Assembly (NCBI GenBank): GCA_004154925.1
Contig: QJNS01000090.1
Coordinates: forward strand, 1-64,000
From: Monosporascus cannonballus
Taxonomy: Eukaryota; Ascomycota; Sordariomycetes; Xylariales
Length of the DNA stretch: 64,000 bases
Reading direction: 5' to 3'
Below the pieces are notes generated by a model that made no database searches, was not told where the DNA came from, and saw only the letters and a list, made by a program, of their open reading frames with translations. This document shows positions 34,583 through 45,879 of the stretch, one piece after another. Made by a program: the position numbers and the translations under genes. Position 1 is the first letter of the stretch, and every line of letters begins with the position of its first letter.

Positions 34583-35610
34583 GATTTATGGCCAAGAAGT
34601 AGAAAGGTAAATTCTGCCCATCACCCAGCTAGGCAGCAGGTTAGACTTTGTTGCCTCTGAAGCTATTGAAGTATAATAAGTAGGTATTCGCTGGACGGAG
34701 TGGTTGCGGCATCCCTGACCTTTTTTTTCTGTCGGGAAATTGTCTCACACATAATAGGGATGGATGCTGATTCACCGCCTCGAGCTCGGATTAATATTAA
34801 TCATATTCCCAAACTATTGACGCTCACATAACCCCCTTAGTTCAAGAAGAGCACATCCAACAGCAATGGTTCATATGAAACGAAAGAACGGGACGACAAG
34901 ATCCAGCTCGCAGCTAGATATTATAAAAATTGACTCTATCTGCAACGTAGCAGAATATAGGGAAGCCACGAGACTTAAATAGCTTCCTCCACGAAAATCT
35001 CAATAGGACGTCGTGGACTGTGGAGCTACCGGGTACTGTACCCCCACCCCCCCTGTATTCAGCTCCTCGTGCTAGCTTTGTTGATTTTTCGTAAACTCGT
35101 GTCCGCAATCACCCCCCATGATGGTAATATTCACCATATTGTTTTAAGTACGCAGGAAGAGTGAAATTCGATTCAAAGCATACTATCTCCGTCGTTGTGA
35201 GGGCATTCACCAAAGCTGCTTACCAATCAATAGCTTACCCACAGTAAATGTATAGAGCTATTCGTACATTAGGACCACATATTTTAAACGTTAGACATAC
35301 ACCACAACATCAAGCTAAATGCGATCCTTGAGTTACATATATAAGTACATATGCAGTTGGTACAGACACGCACCCACACAGCGGTTTACACGTTCATGAT
35401 AAGGCTTCGTCCATGCATGAAGTGAAACGGCGCCTTCGTCTAAACAGTATTGTAGCAAGCATGCAGGTTCCGAATGGTGGTGCCAAAATCCACGGCCGTG
35501 CGCCTACCCGTTTTACTCCTCGCGGCCAATAACGAATATCACAGTAAGCTAGACCACCCATGACCACCCAAGCCAGGGCGGCTTTCGCGATACCGGACGA
35601 ACTGTGCTTC
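34583..35610. other. Spacer between ABCC transporter and annexin
   Basis: Holds the ABCC promoter side (just above 34582) and the annexin 3' UTR (just below 35611). A C-rich run is at about 35041-35052. No gene is supported. Confidence 0.5.
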
Positions 35611-37140
35611 TTAGACAAGTTCCCCTATGCAGGCGAGCATGAGTTTCTCATAGTAGCCACTAGTTTCACCCTTGATACGACTAGCGAGACTCTTCCGGTA
35701 GCGGTCTTGGCTGCAAAAAGGGAATACAGTTAGTCATTGTTTTACTGGGGGTCTTGGTCCCCGCAGCAGACTCGGGAGATGTGAAAAGTACGCGGGAATC
35801 ACTTACTAAGCGCGCTTTACATCCGCCATGAATCGCTGATCCCAATGATAACGAACGACTCGCGACACAAGTAGGTGATCCTTGGTGCCCATGCCGGCCA
35901 TTGCATCCTCCAACAGTTTTGCTGCGTGGGCAGGTTTGTTGATAGCACTCCGCAATTGATACAGGAGAGCATCTTTCATATGGCCACTGAATTCCTACAC
36001 CAATAAATTAGCGTTAGATGGACTTATAGGAAATGTTGTGGAGCCTCTTACCTTACGTATCACGTCCTCGAGCCGCTTTCTGAACTTGCGCTCGTACGAG
36101 TCGTTGATAGCATGGATTTGGCTGTCGCTTCTCGTACTCAAGATAGAGCAGACGAGCATCTCATCGGTGCCCACTTTCCCCTCTGTAGCCCGGTAGATTT
36201 CTTGAACTTCCTGATCGATAGCTTGCGGTATGACGGGCGCGCTCTCCTCCGCTCTGCTGGCACCAAGGACGATCATGAAGTGTTGCTCCGTCTTCAAGCT
36301 CAGGTCGCCCTTCACATCAGCCTCCAGCGACCGGCCGAATTCACGCTGATACATGCTCTTGATAGCGTGCATGTCGGCGTTGTTGCGTCCGAGCAAGACA
36401 TCATTCAATACATCTTCATTCGTTCCCGGCCCGCTAATGGCTTCCCGAAGCAGGTGGACGTCGTGCAGGAGCGGGCCCCTCACCAACGCTACCAGACCCT
36501 TCTCAAACCAGCCTCTCGTCTCCGACTCGATATCCTTCTGGAGATTCCGGCCAATGTGTCGGGAATAAGCGTCCTTTAAAGCTTCGATCTGCAAAGGATC
36601 CTTGGTAGCTAGGACGCGTATGAGTGTCTTTTCGTCTGTGCCAAAGCCTTTCATGGCGCCACGAAGTGCTTGCGCGTCGGGTCGTGCATCCCATTGTATA
36701 ATCTGCGGTGGTCCGTATCCTAGGCTTGCTGGGGTCGGAGGCCCTGCGCCCGGAGGAGCACCGTGCTGAGGGGCGCCGTACTGTGGGGCTCCATATCCGG
36801 GGGGGGGTGCGCCGTATTGCCCCGGGGGTGGTCCGGGTGGTGCCGCTCCATATCCTTGGTTTGGTGGGGGTGCGCCGTAGGATTGCGTGTAGCCTCCCTG
36901 CTGAGGGGGGTAAGGGCTGTGTGGGGGAGGATATTGACCTTGAGGCGGTGAATAATGGCCTGCTGGCGGCGGATATTGTCCTTGCGGAGGGGGATATTGC
37001 CCTGCCGGAGGCGGATAGTGACCTCCTGGAGGAGGGTGCTGTCCATGTGGGGGTGGGTAGTTGCCATGTGGTGGATATTGCTGGGGAGGAGGTTGACCGT
37101 ACTGGCCCGGATAGTCTTGCTGGTTATAGGAGTAAGACAT
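35611..37140 (-). CDS. Annexin with Pro/Gly/Tyr-rich N-terminal domain
   Basis: Calcium-dependent phospholipid-binding protein. Three exons, 36052-37140, 35807-35994 and 35611-35710; 458 residues. The 57-nt intron has donor GTAAGA, branch CTAACG and acceptor TAG; the 96-nt intron has GTAAGT, CTAACT and CAG. The first ~150 residues are repeats of the type QYPPPQGQYPPP and GQYGAPPPGYG. Four annexin repeats follow, each with a GxGT-type loop: GFGTDEKTL, GPGTNEDVL, GKVGTDEML and GMGTKDHLL. Exons 2 and 3 complete repeat 4, ending KGETSGYYEKLMLACIGELV. Without them repeat 4 is missing. Related fungal annexins act at membranes in trafficking and repair; the Pro/Tyr-rich head resembles annexin A7/A11 and is often aggregation-prone. 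Confidence 0.93.
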
Positions 37141-38469
37141 TAGCGTTTTTAGGGCCGTAGCAAAGACTTGAACAGAGTGAGAATGAATCGTCTAGGCACG
37201 AGGGTGTTGGTCTGTAAATTCGTGGCTGAATGGAACCAAATCAATCTGCTGGCTGAAGGTACGGATAGGTAGAGTGCCACGATTTGGATTGCGTGTTCCC
37301 AAGCGGGGTCCTGGGGAGACGACTCAACAAATGTTTTAAGGTTATCTGCCAAACGTAAAGTTCACAGGATGGAACATTTGAAAGTCTACCAGTTGGGGAG
37401 GGTCAATTAGTATTTTATTGACCGGCGTGGCCCAGCATCCCGCGCTTAGTTTGGGGCAGTGAAAGGTATTATAGGTCATAAGAACTGCACGAGCAGTGGA
37501 TAGTGGAACTAGGCCGGTGGATGACAGTCAGTGGCGGAGCAAAACTTGGTGCCTAATAATTACTCAAGTTATGTAACTGAGAAGAAGGTGCGCCCTCTCC
37601 GTTATCATTCAAGCTGCTCCTTTGATTGCGCCACGATTGTGTAGCTGTCAGCTGTATGCCTACTACCTCCCTAAGGGTACTAGGTAGCATCAAAGGAAGG
37701 ATCAAACAGCAGGGCTGATACGCCATTCTTATGGAAGTGTCTCTCTGTGTTTTCCATGGCTGTTAGTTACAGCTCTGGGTACATTTCCTGCCAATACGAG
37801 GAGATCAACACGGCCGACAAACAACCAACTAAACACAGGATATCGGCCCTCAAGGTTTGTTCTAAAAAGTTGAATTGTTCCATGTTGTAGGTAGCTCCGA
37901 AATCTGCAGTATCGAAATAAGATTCCCCACCGAACCGCAGTCCTTATGCTCGTCTATAATGTGGAGCTCGGTTGCTACTTCTGGGACACTGGACCATTCC
38001 GTATTCGGTACAAAGTTTCTTCACAAATGAAACTTCAGCCACAATCCACGGCAGCCACATAAGCCACATCCAGATGTTTCATCGGACCGGGCAGTGAGAC
38101 AAACCTTTAGAAGCTGCCAAGCCAGCCTAGATGCATGACTAATAAAGTATTACTGGAAGCGGAAATTGCACTAATGAAGTGGGGACTGGAATCGCAAGAG
38201 GCCCCCACATCCCAGCCATCGTCAATTGGATTGGCTATGGCCTTTAGAGAGCAAACTAACATCCCAACCTTCTAATTATCGTTGACTGACTCCCTCTGGG
38301 TTGGGATAAAATCTTCTTCGGTATTTAAAATGTAGGTCCACAATTTCCCTCTTCTTTTCTCCGTTCTGCAGATCCGGTCTGTCTGCCTGCCTGTTAATTT
38401 GGGAATCCAAGTTCGCCTGTCTTGAGGTTGCTGAAATCACCAAAGACCCCGAACAAGTTCCCGTTTAAG
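37141..38469. other. Divergent promoter region, annexin and Ser/Thr-rich protein
   Basis: About 1.3 kb between divergently transcribed genes. A TATA-like TATTTAAA is at 38322-38329, followed by a CT-rich leader (about 38345-38370) before the 38470 start. No gene is supported inside. Confidence 0.45.
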
Positions 38470-39180
38470 ATGCACCTCAAACGACCGATCTCTCTTCTCT
38501 ATACCCTCTTATCCTTTTATAATTCATCCTCAGCTTTACCATTTCTCAAATGGAGAAAGACGCCGACAATATCTAATGTGCCTCGCGCCACGTATTCTAT
38601 TGTCCCCATTGACGGCAGTGGAGGTGAAGGCGATGGTTCTGGCTCAGATGACGAGCCTCCAGCCACAGTCATCGAGACACAGACTGTCGTCTCGACTCAT
38701 ACGCCGACAGAAACTGTTATTGAATCTTCCCCGCCAGTCATCAGCACAATAACAGTTTCGGCCAATCCTACAACCTTTACGCATGTTGTGCCGACGACCA
38801 TTTCGGTCATTGACGTCAGGCCCACTACGGCCATAACCACAACTACTGTAACGGAAGATGGCGAACAACCAACTTCGGTTGCCACAACCAGCAGCACCCT
38901 AAAGGCCACATCCCCTACTCTGCCATCAACCCTTTCCACTACCCCATCAATATCAACACAGGCGAGCCAAACAAGTACACTACTTCCTTCATCCACCTCA
39001 TTTACTTGGATGACTTCGTCCTACGTGAGCCCGACGACTGTTCTAGTGGAGATCACCACGACGGCGCTGGCGCCGTCCTCCACAAGCTCAACTTCTACAA
39101 CTTACGACGATGGATTCTGGCATTCGACGTATCCGCCATGGAACGGGACTATGGTTCGACGTTACGCTCGCGGGCAATAG
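38470..39180 (+). CDS. Ser/Thr-rich putative secreted (mucin-like) protein
   Basis: Single exon, 236 residues. It starts MHLKRPISLLYTLLSFYNSS, a probable signal peptide cut near Ala-Leu-Pro. The mature part is dominated by Thr, Ser, Val and Pro (TVVSTHTPTETVIESS, TSSTLKATSPTLPS), so heavy O-glycosylation is likely. A short acidic Gly/Ser/Asp linker lies near residues 47-65. There is no GPI-type hydrophobic tail; the C-terminus is YPPWNGTMVRRYARGQ. The ATG at 38470 is preferred because the hydrophobic core follows at once. Function is not recognised; cell-wall or secreted surface protein is the likely class. It could be spliced to a downstream exon, but I see no strong donor before the stop. 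Confidence 0.6.
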   Translation: MHLKRPISLLYTLLSFYNSSSALPFLKWRKTPTISNVPRATYSIVPIDGSGGEGDGSGSDDEPPATVIETQTVVSTHTPTETVIESSPPVISTITVSANPTTFTHVVPTTISVIDVRPTTAITTTTVTEDGEQPTSVATTSSTLKATSPTLPSTLSTTPSISTQASQTSTLLPSSTSFTWMTSSYVSPTTVLVEITTTALAPSSTSSTSTTYDDGFWHSTYPPWNGTMVRRYARGQ

Positions 39181-40019
39181 CCGGCTGCTCTTACCCCTGG
39201 GTGCATATGCAAACGTGATGAGGGGAGGGCGGCTGTATGGGTACTACGACTGACGCGGATAAGGCAAGTACGAATCAATGATAGATGTCGGTAATAATGT
39301 AATGTATTGGGATTCTAATGGCCGGCTGGAGTATGGTGTTATCAGGACGCCAACACGAACCAAGTGCTGGGACACGTTGGATCTTGCACTAGTTATGTGC
39401 ATAGGCCGTTGTGAAATGTATAGGGCTACATAATATGAAACACAAGACTCATCTATTTAATTATTGGAGCCACCCGATGAACATGACATCTATTAGTCCA
39501 AGCTACACGCCCCCTAAGATGAGCCACCTGCTCCAAGTTCAGGAGTTCCAGAGAGCAAGCTACTCTGTGCGGAGTAGTAACAATTGAAGAATCAGAAACC
39601 TTGTCGGAGGACAAGTCGGGTGTATATGTCAAGAATAAACAAAGTGCTCTCGATCTGCATGTACCATAAGTTGCCATAAAAGGGGCTACTAGGAGACGAG
39701 AGCTAGGAGAAGGAACACATTCAACGAAGTTTCCCTTTCCGGCCATGGCAACAAAGCAATCGTGATACGGCCGGTGGAAGTGGTAGAAACATAGGGTAAA
39801 TATCCTCGAGCAAAATGAATGACCAGATGTATCCATGTCGAGCAGCGGAATCTCATATTGCATCACCAACACGGTGCTCGGGTCTTGAACTGCCAACCAC
39901 CAACGACCAGCAGAGTCAGCCAGACAAGGTCGTGCATTGCCCAAGCTTTATTTCACTCCTATCGACTATATCATATCCACAGGGTACGATATTAGACCAG
40001 ACTACTGCCAATCGCGGCC
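39181..40019. other. Spacer
   Basis: No gene supported. The open frame on the minus strand at 39453-39944 has no ATG-led coding character or motif. Confidence 0.45.
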
Positions 40020-40298
40020 ATGCACCTCCCGCCGCTCACCCTCAGGGAACAACAGGAAGGAGAAGAAGGAGAAACCGTCGTCAAGACCACATCGGCCGTC
40101 GGCGCACCCGTACCAGAAAGCACAGACATAACGTCCGCGCTTACACCGTCGGCAGACCTCATCGGCATCCTGGTGTTCCTGGCGCTCCTGCTGCTCGGCA
40201 CCGTTACCGCGTTCCTGCTCATCCGCCGGCATTTCCGGCGGAAGCGGGCGGCAGCGGCGTCGCTGCCGGATAAGGGCACCACGACCATTGCGGCCTGA
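40020..40298 (+). CDS. Small single-pass membrane protein (hypothetical)
   Basis: 92 residues from an ATG at 40020. A polar N-terminal half (REQQEGEEGETVVKTTSAV) leads to one strong transmembrane helix, LIGILVFLALLLLGTVTAFL, then a positively charged stop-transfer stretch (IRRHFRRKRAAAASLPDKG). The charge pattern predicts an outside N-terminus and a cytosolic tail. There is no signal peptide and no family recognised. It may be a stand-alone small gene or the last exon of a receptor-like protein whose Thr-rich ectodomain is upstream; an overlapping minus-strand frame exists but lacks such structure. Confidence 0.45.
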   Translation: MHLPPLTLREQQEGEEGETVVKTTSAVGAPVPESTDITSALTPSADLIGILVFLALLLLGTVTAFLLIRRHFRRKRAAAASLPDKGTTTIAA

Positions 40299-41740
40299 GT
40301 AGAACGACTATGCGACTAAGCAAAGTTAAAAGGCGTCGACAGACGGAACCCGTCCGTCCATCCCTCCTGCCCGGTGTACAGAGGGAAAGGGAGAGAAAAA
40401 GACAGCGAGGACAACGTGGGATGTCCGCCCTCGTGGGGTCTGGTGCAAGTTTCTCATCCTTCCACTGTTACACGTCCCCTTGGCGTGGGAAGGATTGGGG
40501 GAAAGGCGTAGGGTGTCCAGCGTCCTGTTCTGTTTCGTTTTGTTTACCCATATGATGCGCAACCGCGCGTGCCTAAAGGCGCATAATTATGCCCACGGAC
40601 TTGGCCTCGAAGCTTCGGCATTGGCCCTTCCAAGGCCTGAGATAAATACCAGCAAAACCCGCTGTATACTACCCTCAACTGGCCGCAAGGAGACAACAGC
40701 TTGGACTGCCTGTCTAGGCACCACGTCTTCGGACATAACCCTGCTAAATGGATTCTACTACTATAGAGTAAGTTAGTTAGATAGCTACACCTAGGCTAGC
40801 ACGCCCCTATGCCTTAAGGGAGGCTCTGAAGCGACCGCTACGCGGCCGCTCCCCGGCGTTAAATAACACAGCAACAACAACGTCTTCTTGGCGTTCTTGC
40901 GCCTGGCTGTCGTCGCAATCCACAACCGCGCGGGGAGGACGGGGTTCGGCGAATTTCTTCCTCCTCAACGTCCGGAGATCCACGCAAAGAATACTGTCTA
41001 ATTGCTACATGGGAACGTAGCAGCACTTGGATTCCTGGCAATCGTCCTCCAAGTGAGATCCTAGCCGCCGTTGGCGCTCGCGTATTCTATCAACCTCGAC
41101 ACCCCTGACATTAGACGGCGTAGGCGTCTGCTACTCGGCTGTGGGGAGGATGTGTCGCGTACGATGGCTCGTCTGGGATCGGCAACGCACCGTCGAGGAA
41201 AAACGGAGGGGGGATGTGCGTCTCGCGTATGTTTCTATCGACCTTCACGGACGAGACAGGGAGTGAGTGCATGAATGGAATACGAAACGGTACCGCTATC
41301 ACCCACGGACTTCCGAATACGCATGCGCAGCTATCCAGTATATGGGTATGCAGAATTCGGAGTGGGCAGGAACGACTCTGTATGCAGATGGCTAGTATGC
41401 ACGTCACTATTCCGAGTCCCGTAATATAGACTCTGGGCTTCTGCGGCGAGTAGCGACCTATGCCTGCACGAGTACGCTTTGAGTAAATTATGCATGATTG
41501 AACTATCATCAGAAATCGTCTATTGCAACTGCGTGTAAGCATATGCTAAGTCCAGCACGAATTGGGCCCTTGACGTCGTGACGACGAAACAACAACTTCC
41601 GTCTATGCTGTAGAAGTGGAGTGGACTTAGTAGGCGACGGTGCTATGCGTAGAGCAGAGCACAACCCGGTGAAAACGTCGGCTCGAATCTTATATTCTCT
41701 CATTTAGAAAATAGCAAGGCTACGTAAGGTCCCCGTCACA
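40299..41740. other. Spacer
   Basis: No supported gene. It contains the galactokinase 3' flank at its right end. A GC-rich inverted stretch near 40830-40857 (CCGCTACGCGGCCGCTCC) is the only visible structure. Confidence 0.45.
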
Positions 41741-43358
41741 TCAGAGCTTTCCACCCTGGAGCTTGACAACCGCGCTTCCATTCATCGGCCGGCTGACAAC
41801 GATGGCGGCCTCCAGGTCCTTGTCACTCAGCTGCAGCCTGGAGTAGTACTTGTCCATGACGGCCTTCTTGACCCCGTCAACCTTGTTCTCGGGCACGAGG
41901 TGGACGGTGCAGCCACCCCAGCCGGCTCCCGTCAGCCGGCTGCCGTAGCTGCCGGCCTCGCGCGCGATGGCGCAGATCTCGTCGGTCTCGGGGCAGCTGC
42001 ATTCGTACAGGTCACGGCACGAGTCCTGGGCCTCGTTCATGAGTCCGCCGAGCCTGGAGTTGTACTCTTCGGTCGTGTCATCGTCTGAGGAAGAGGAAGG
42101 GCGCTGTGACGGGTCTTCCAGCAGCGACAGGAACCTAAGGACCCGCAGTGCCTCGCTGAACACGTGCAGTGCTCGCTGGCGGAGCTTGAAGCGCTCACCG
42201 CGCACGGGGAAGCTGGACATGAACTGAGCCTTCACGTCATCTACCGAGGCGCCAATGCCAGCGGCGACTTCCTCGAGGGTGTAGCCCCGCTCCTGGGCGA
42301 GGGTCGAGTTGGTTAACTCGATCAGCTCCGTGAGCTGCTCGGGCATGGACTTCTGCGTGTCTTTGAAGTAATTCTGGTGGAACCCGCGGATTGAGACGCC
42401 AAGGGGACCTGCGTCTTTGGGCAGCTCGGTCCCTGGTGGGCATAGCTTGGCGTTCAGGTAAGCGGCCGCCATACTGCACTCGACCACTCGAAGGTTGTAG
42501 TGAATTGGGCCCGTCTCCTGCTTGTTAGAAGTAACGAACGACTGTGCCACCAGGAAGCACAGTTCAGGGTTCGTTTTCGGGAAGAATACTGGCCGCGCAG
42601 ATAGCGACGGTGTGAAGGAGACCAATAGGGCGGAGCCCCTCTCGGAGAAGACTGAAGCAGACTGGTCCATCCTGAACTAATGTGAGTGCAAAGTCTATAA
42701 AGGCACGGACATAGAATGGATTTTACCCTCCGGAGTTAACGCCAACGGCTCTCTCACTGACAATGGCAACCTCGGTCAGGTCTTTCTTGTCCACGTTCGT
42801 CTCCCCGTTCGCAATCATGACTGCCAGCGCGCTCGCGCTCACGAACGCGGCGCTGGAGCTGAGACCACCGCCGGCCGGCACTGTCCCGTCCATGAGCACC
42901 TGCATGCTCCTCGGCTTGAAGTCGGCGCCGTGCTTCTTGCGCAGGAGCTCCAGGGCGCCCCTGAGGCCAGATTTGAAGTAGTTGGACCATTCGTGCTTCG
43001 TCGCATCAATCTCCACCTCGGAGAAGGGCACGTCGAACTCGCGAGTCGGGTACCGCTTGTCGTCGACATTGGCCAGCTTGATCTTGTACGTGCCATCCCG
43101 CGGCGGTGCGAGGTCGGTGGACACCGCCAGGATGACGTCGGCGGTCATGCCCATGGGCAGCACCGAGTACAGAGAGTAGTCGATGTGCTCGCCGATGATG
43201 TTCACGCGACCCGGCGACCGCGAGACGAACTGCGCGGGGGCGCCGTACGTCGCCTGGAACTTGTCCAGAAGGCTATTCCATCGCGCGGTCTGATCGCCGA
43301 GGGCCTGCTCGTTGTAGATGTCCCGCAGCGCAGTAACTGTAGGTACAGAGCTTGACAT
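41741..43358 (-). CDS. gal1: Galactokinase
   Basis: GHMP-family kinase that phosphorylates galactose to galactose-1-phosphate with ATP, the first committed step of the cytosolic Leloir pathway. Two exons, 42727-43358 and 41741-42671, with a 55-nt intron (donor GTAAAA, acceptor TTCAG); 520 residues, normal for fungi. Splicing restores the family motif NSGGMDQSASVFSERGSALL, which straddles the junction. Visible motifs: galactokinase signature SPGRVNIIGEHIDY (48-61), ATP-binding loop MDGTVPAGGGLSSSAAF (156-172), and the C-terminal GSRLTGAGWGGCTVHLV. No galactose-1-phosphate uridylyltransferase or epimerase gene lies nearby. The first in-frame ATG (MSSSVPTVTALRDIY) is used. Confidence 0.96.
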
Positions 43359-44828
43359 TTTCGCGTCGCTACAAAGGCCGCTTATAACTCTTCGGTAGAG
43401 AGCTGAAGAAACCAAGTATAGATGATTTTCAGCTCTTGCCCCGCGTTGCGAATAGGAACTTGGAATTGCTGCCCCGCACTAATTGGTGGATGGATACTGT
43501 ACGACTGACTATATAACAAGGTTTGTTCTAGCGTAGGTGAAGAAAAGGGGCACACAAACACCGAGTTCGTGTTCTTTTCTTGCACTATTCGCATCCAGAT
43601 ATTTTACCTACGACTCCTCTGGCGGAAAGGAAACTCGGGGAGGATACCTTAACTGTTATTGAAAATTTTCGAGCTCATTCTTCGAGCCGACTGATCACTC
43701 GACCGTTGCCACACGATTTCAATGCCATGGACAAGGTGAACCCACGAAAATAGGGCTGCTTTTGTCCTATGTAGATTCCGTCATACCTGCCCAGTTTAGC
43801 TAGACCCGTTCCCCGCAGACAACTCTGCGCAGAGAGCTGGGCACGCACTTGTACTCAGGATGATGGAAGGGACCAGAGAACGGCCGGTTTGCGCATTATG
43901 TTCAGAAATAAGTCTTTAAGATCAAAAGGCAGGGATACTCTTGAACATACATCCTGGCTTGGCATGTTGGGATGTTTTGCTTTCTTCGGGTAATTTGTTT
44001 TCCCCAAGTGGAAATGGAAGTACATACGCAGGTACCTAGTACTTATCTTCTCGGCTAGGATGAACCCGATAGCCGAGATGATTCTTCGAGGAGAGCTCCA
44101 AGGCTCATCATAATCTTGTTTTCATTTGTACCCACACAGTAGGCACTCCGTGACTGGACTCAACCAACCATCCGATGCGTGCCCTGATATAGGCCATACT
44201 AGGGGGTCAAGTAATGGAGAGGCCAGCCCTGTCTATGCTATGCCTATGTTCTCGGCCGGACTGTTCGCCAAATTTTTGAGGTGTAAATCCCAATATGGAC
44301 TACCTTAAGGCTACAGGCTACCGGTAACCTCTATTGCCCCATTCTCCTTCCACTACTCTTACTACTATCTTTCGAACGATGTTGCGGCTTGGTTATAACC
44401 CATCTAGCCCTCCTGCGAGCTGAAGACCCTTGCCTATACGGCCACTACTCGACGCGAGACCGAACTTGTCCCACCCGAAAATGCTGGTAATGGGATTGTG
44501 TGGCTGCAAAAGTCATGGGCACTCGTGGAGCAGCTACACTAGCAGGAGATGGGCTTGAGACCGACAACGTGAATCAGGTCGTGGCAAACGCACCATACTC
44601 GCTTTGCAAATTCACGGCTAGCCAAGCCCTGACAGCAGTCCAGGATCTATCACGGACTAGAACCCTAACACTGACATCAATGTGAATAAACAAAGTTGAA
44701 TGCTTTCGAGGACTCGCCGGCTTCAGCTCCGCTGTATAGACGGTTATCTAGAGGGCAAAAAGGTGCAAGCAACGGACTTTACGAGGTGCTTGATAGTTCT
44801 TCGGCCGAGGAACCATGGCTACTATAGT

Positions 44829-44869
44829 TGTCCAGTATAGTAGTGCTAGACAGACGTTTCCGATGCAGG
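44829..44869 (+). repeat. Short dispersed repeat, copy 1
   Basis: About 40 bp (core GCTAGACAGACGTTTCCGAT) that recurs at 47715-47753 with a 3-base gap and a few, mostly transition, changes. The two copies flank the secreted repeat-protein gene in the same orientation. Confidence 0.5.
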
Positions 44870-45749
44870 TACCGAGTCAGAATCATGTAGTGATTCCAGG
44901 GGTACCACCGGTTTCTGCCCCGGCTACAGAGTATAAAATGTGGAATGCTCTGGGAAACGGACTTGGTTAGTCCGCAAAACGTCGAGGAACGTAATGGCCC
45001 TGGGCCGCTACCCATAAGACGACGAATCTAACGGCAAATATTCCCGTATTCGTCCCGGGAGGTGGTATGTGGATAAGGAACAGCTTGAAAGCAAAATGTT
45101 GGGGCTCAGGGGTAGTCCACCTAGACCGAAGGGTATTCCATACTGGCACAATATATCGTCTTAATACTCTCAGTGACGTGCGCATGGACAATCTCTCGTT
45201 GTGGTGATTTGTAAGTAGATATTTTGTATATGGATTTAAGATGTGCCCACTCTTGGATTAAACTCGGATTTTATCTAATTGCTTCCTGTTGTAGTATATG
45301 ATAGAGCTTATAGATTGGGAATACGTAACGTAAGGGCGGCGCTCAGGGGCTTCCTTGCCGTTGTGCTTTGAGTCTCTCGTTGAGGATATTATCCTACTAG
45401 TGCTCAATATGCAGCCTGTTCCGCCCAGTCCACACAGGTCAGGATGTATCGCTTGTTGGCTCGTCTCAGTATACTCTCTAAGTAGAGTATCACTGACTGT
45501 ACGTGTACTTCCTTTATATGAATATGTATATAAGCTCTACTACGGGAAGTTACCTCTATGCGGAACTCCGTCCCCTGAATCAAGGCTCACCCTGAATGCC
45601 GTTCTTAGGATGAATTAGTGCGTAGGCCCATCGCCCAACGCAGCCCAGCACTGAAAGCTGTTGAGCACCTTGAGGAGGACATGCACAACACAGAGCAGAC
45701 ATACACGTCATTGTAAACATTACGGGGGGATATTCTGCCAACACCAGAG

Positions 45750-45770
45750 TAACATTCTCTATAAGAGTCG
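45750..45770 (+). promoter_or_regulatory. Probable TATA region of the 45880 gene
   Basis: CTCTATAAGA lies about 115 bp upstream of the ATG and is followed by a pyrimidine-rich stretch (CCTTTTCTCCTCTCCTCACT), a common layout in strongly expressed filamentous-fungal genes. Confidence 0.4.
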
Positions 45771-45879
45771 TCCTCCGCTTCCCTCGTCAGCGCAAACCTT
45801 TTCTCCTCTCCTCACTCCAACCTTATTACCTATTCACAGAGACAAGACAAAGCAGATAAAACAAAGAATACGGTCCATC

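Larger units (their letters stand above)
43359..45879. other. Divergent spacer, galactokinase and secreted repeat protein
   Basis: About 2.5 kb with no supported gene. It contains one copy of a short dispersed repeat (44829-44869) and, at its right end, the promoter of the 45880 gene: TATA-like CTCTATAAGA near 45757 and a CT-rich leader at 45778-45830. Confidence 0.45.

Noticed and set aside
39453..39944. 163-codon minus-strand frame
   Set aside because: Composition typical of chance frames, no domain and no ATG at its start.
41111..41542. 143-codon minus-strand frame
   Set aside because: Cys- and Arg-rich chance frame with no motif in non-coding spacer.
45661..45879. 73-residue N-terminal extension of the secreted repeat protein
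   Set aside because: It has no ATG at its start and lies in the leader; the ATG at 45880 begins a clean signal peptide.
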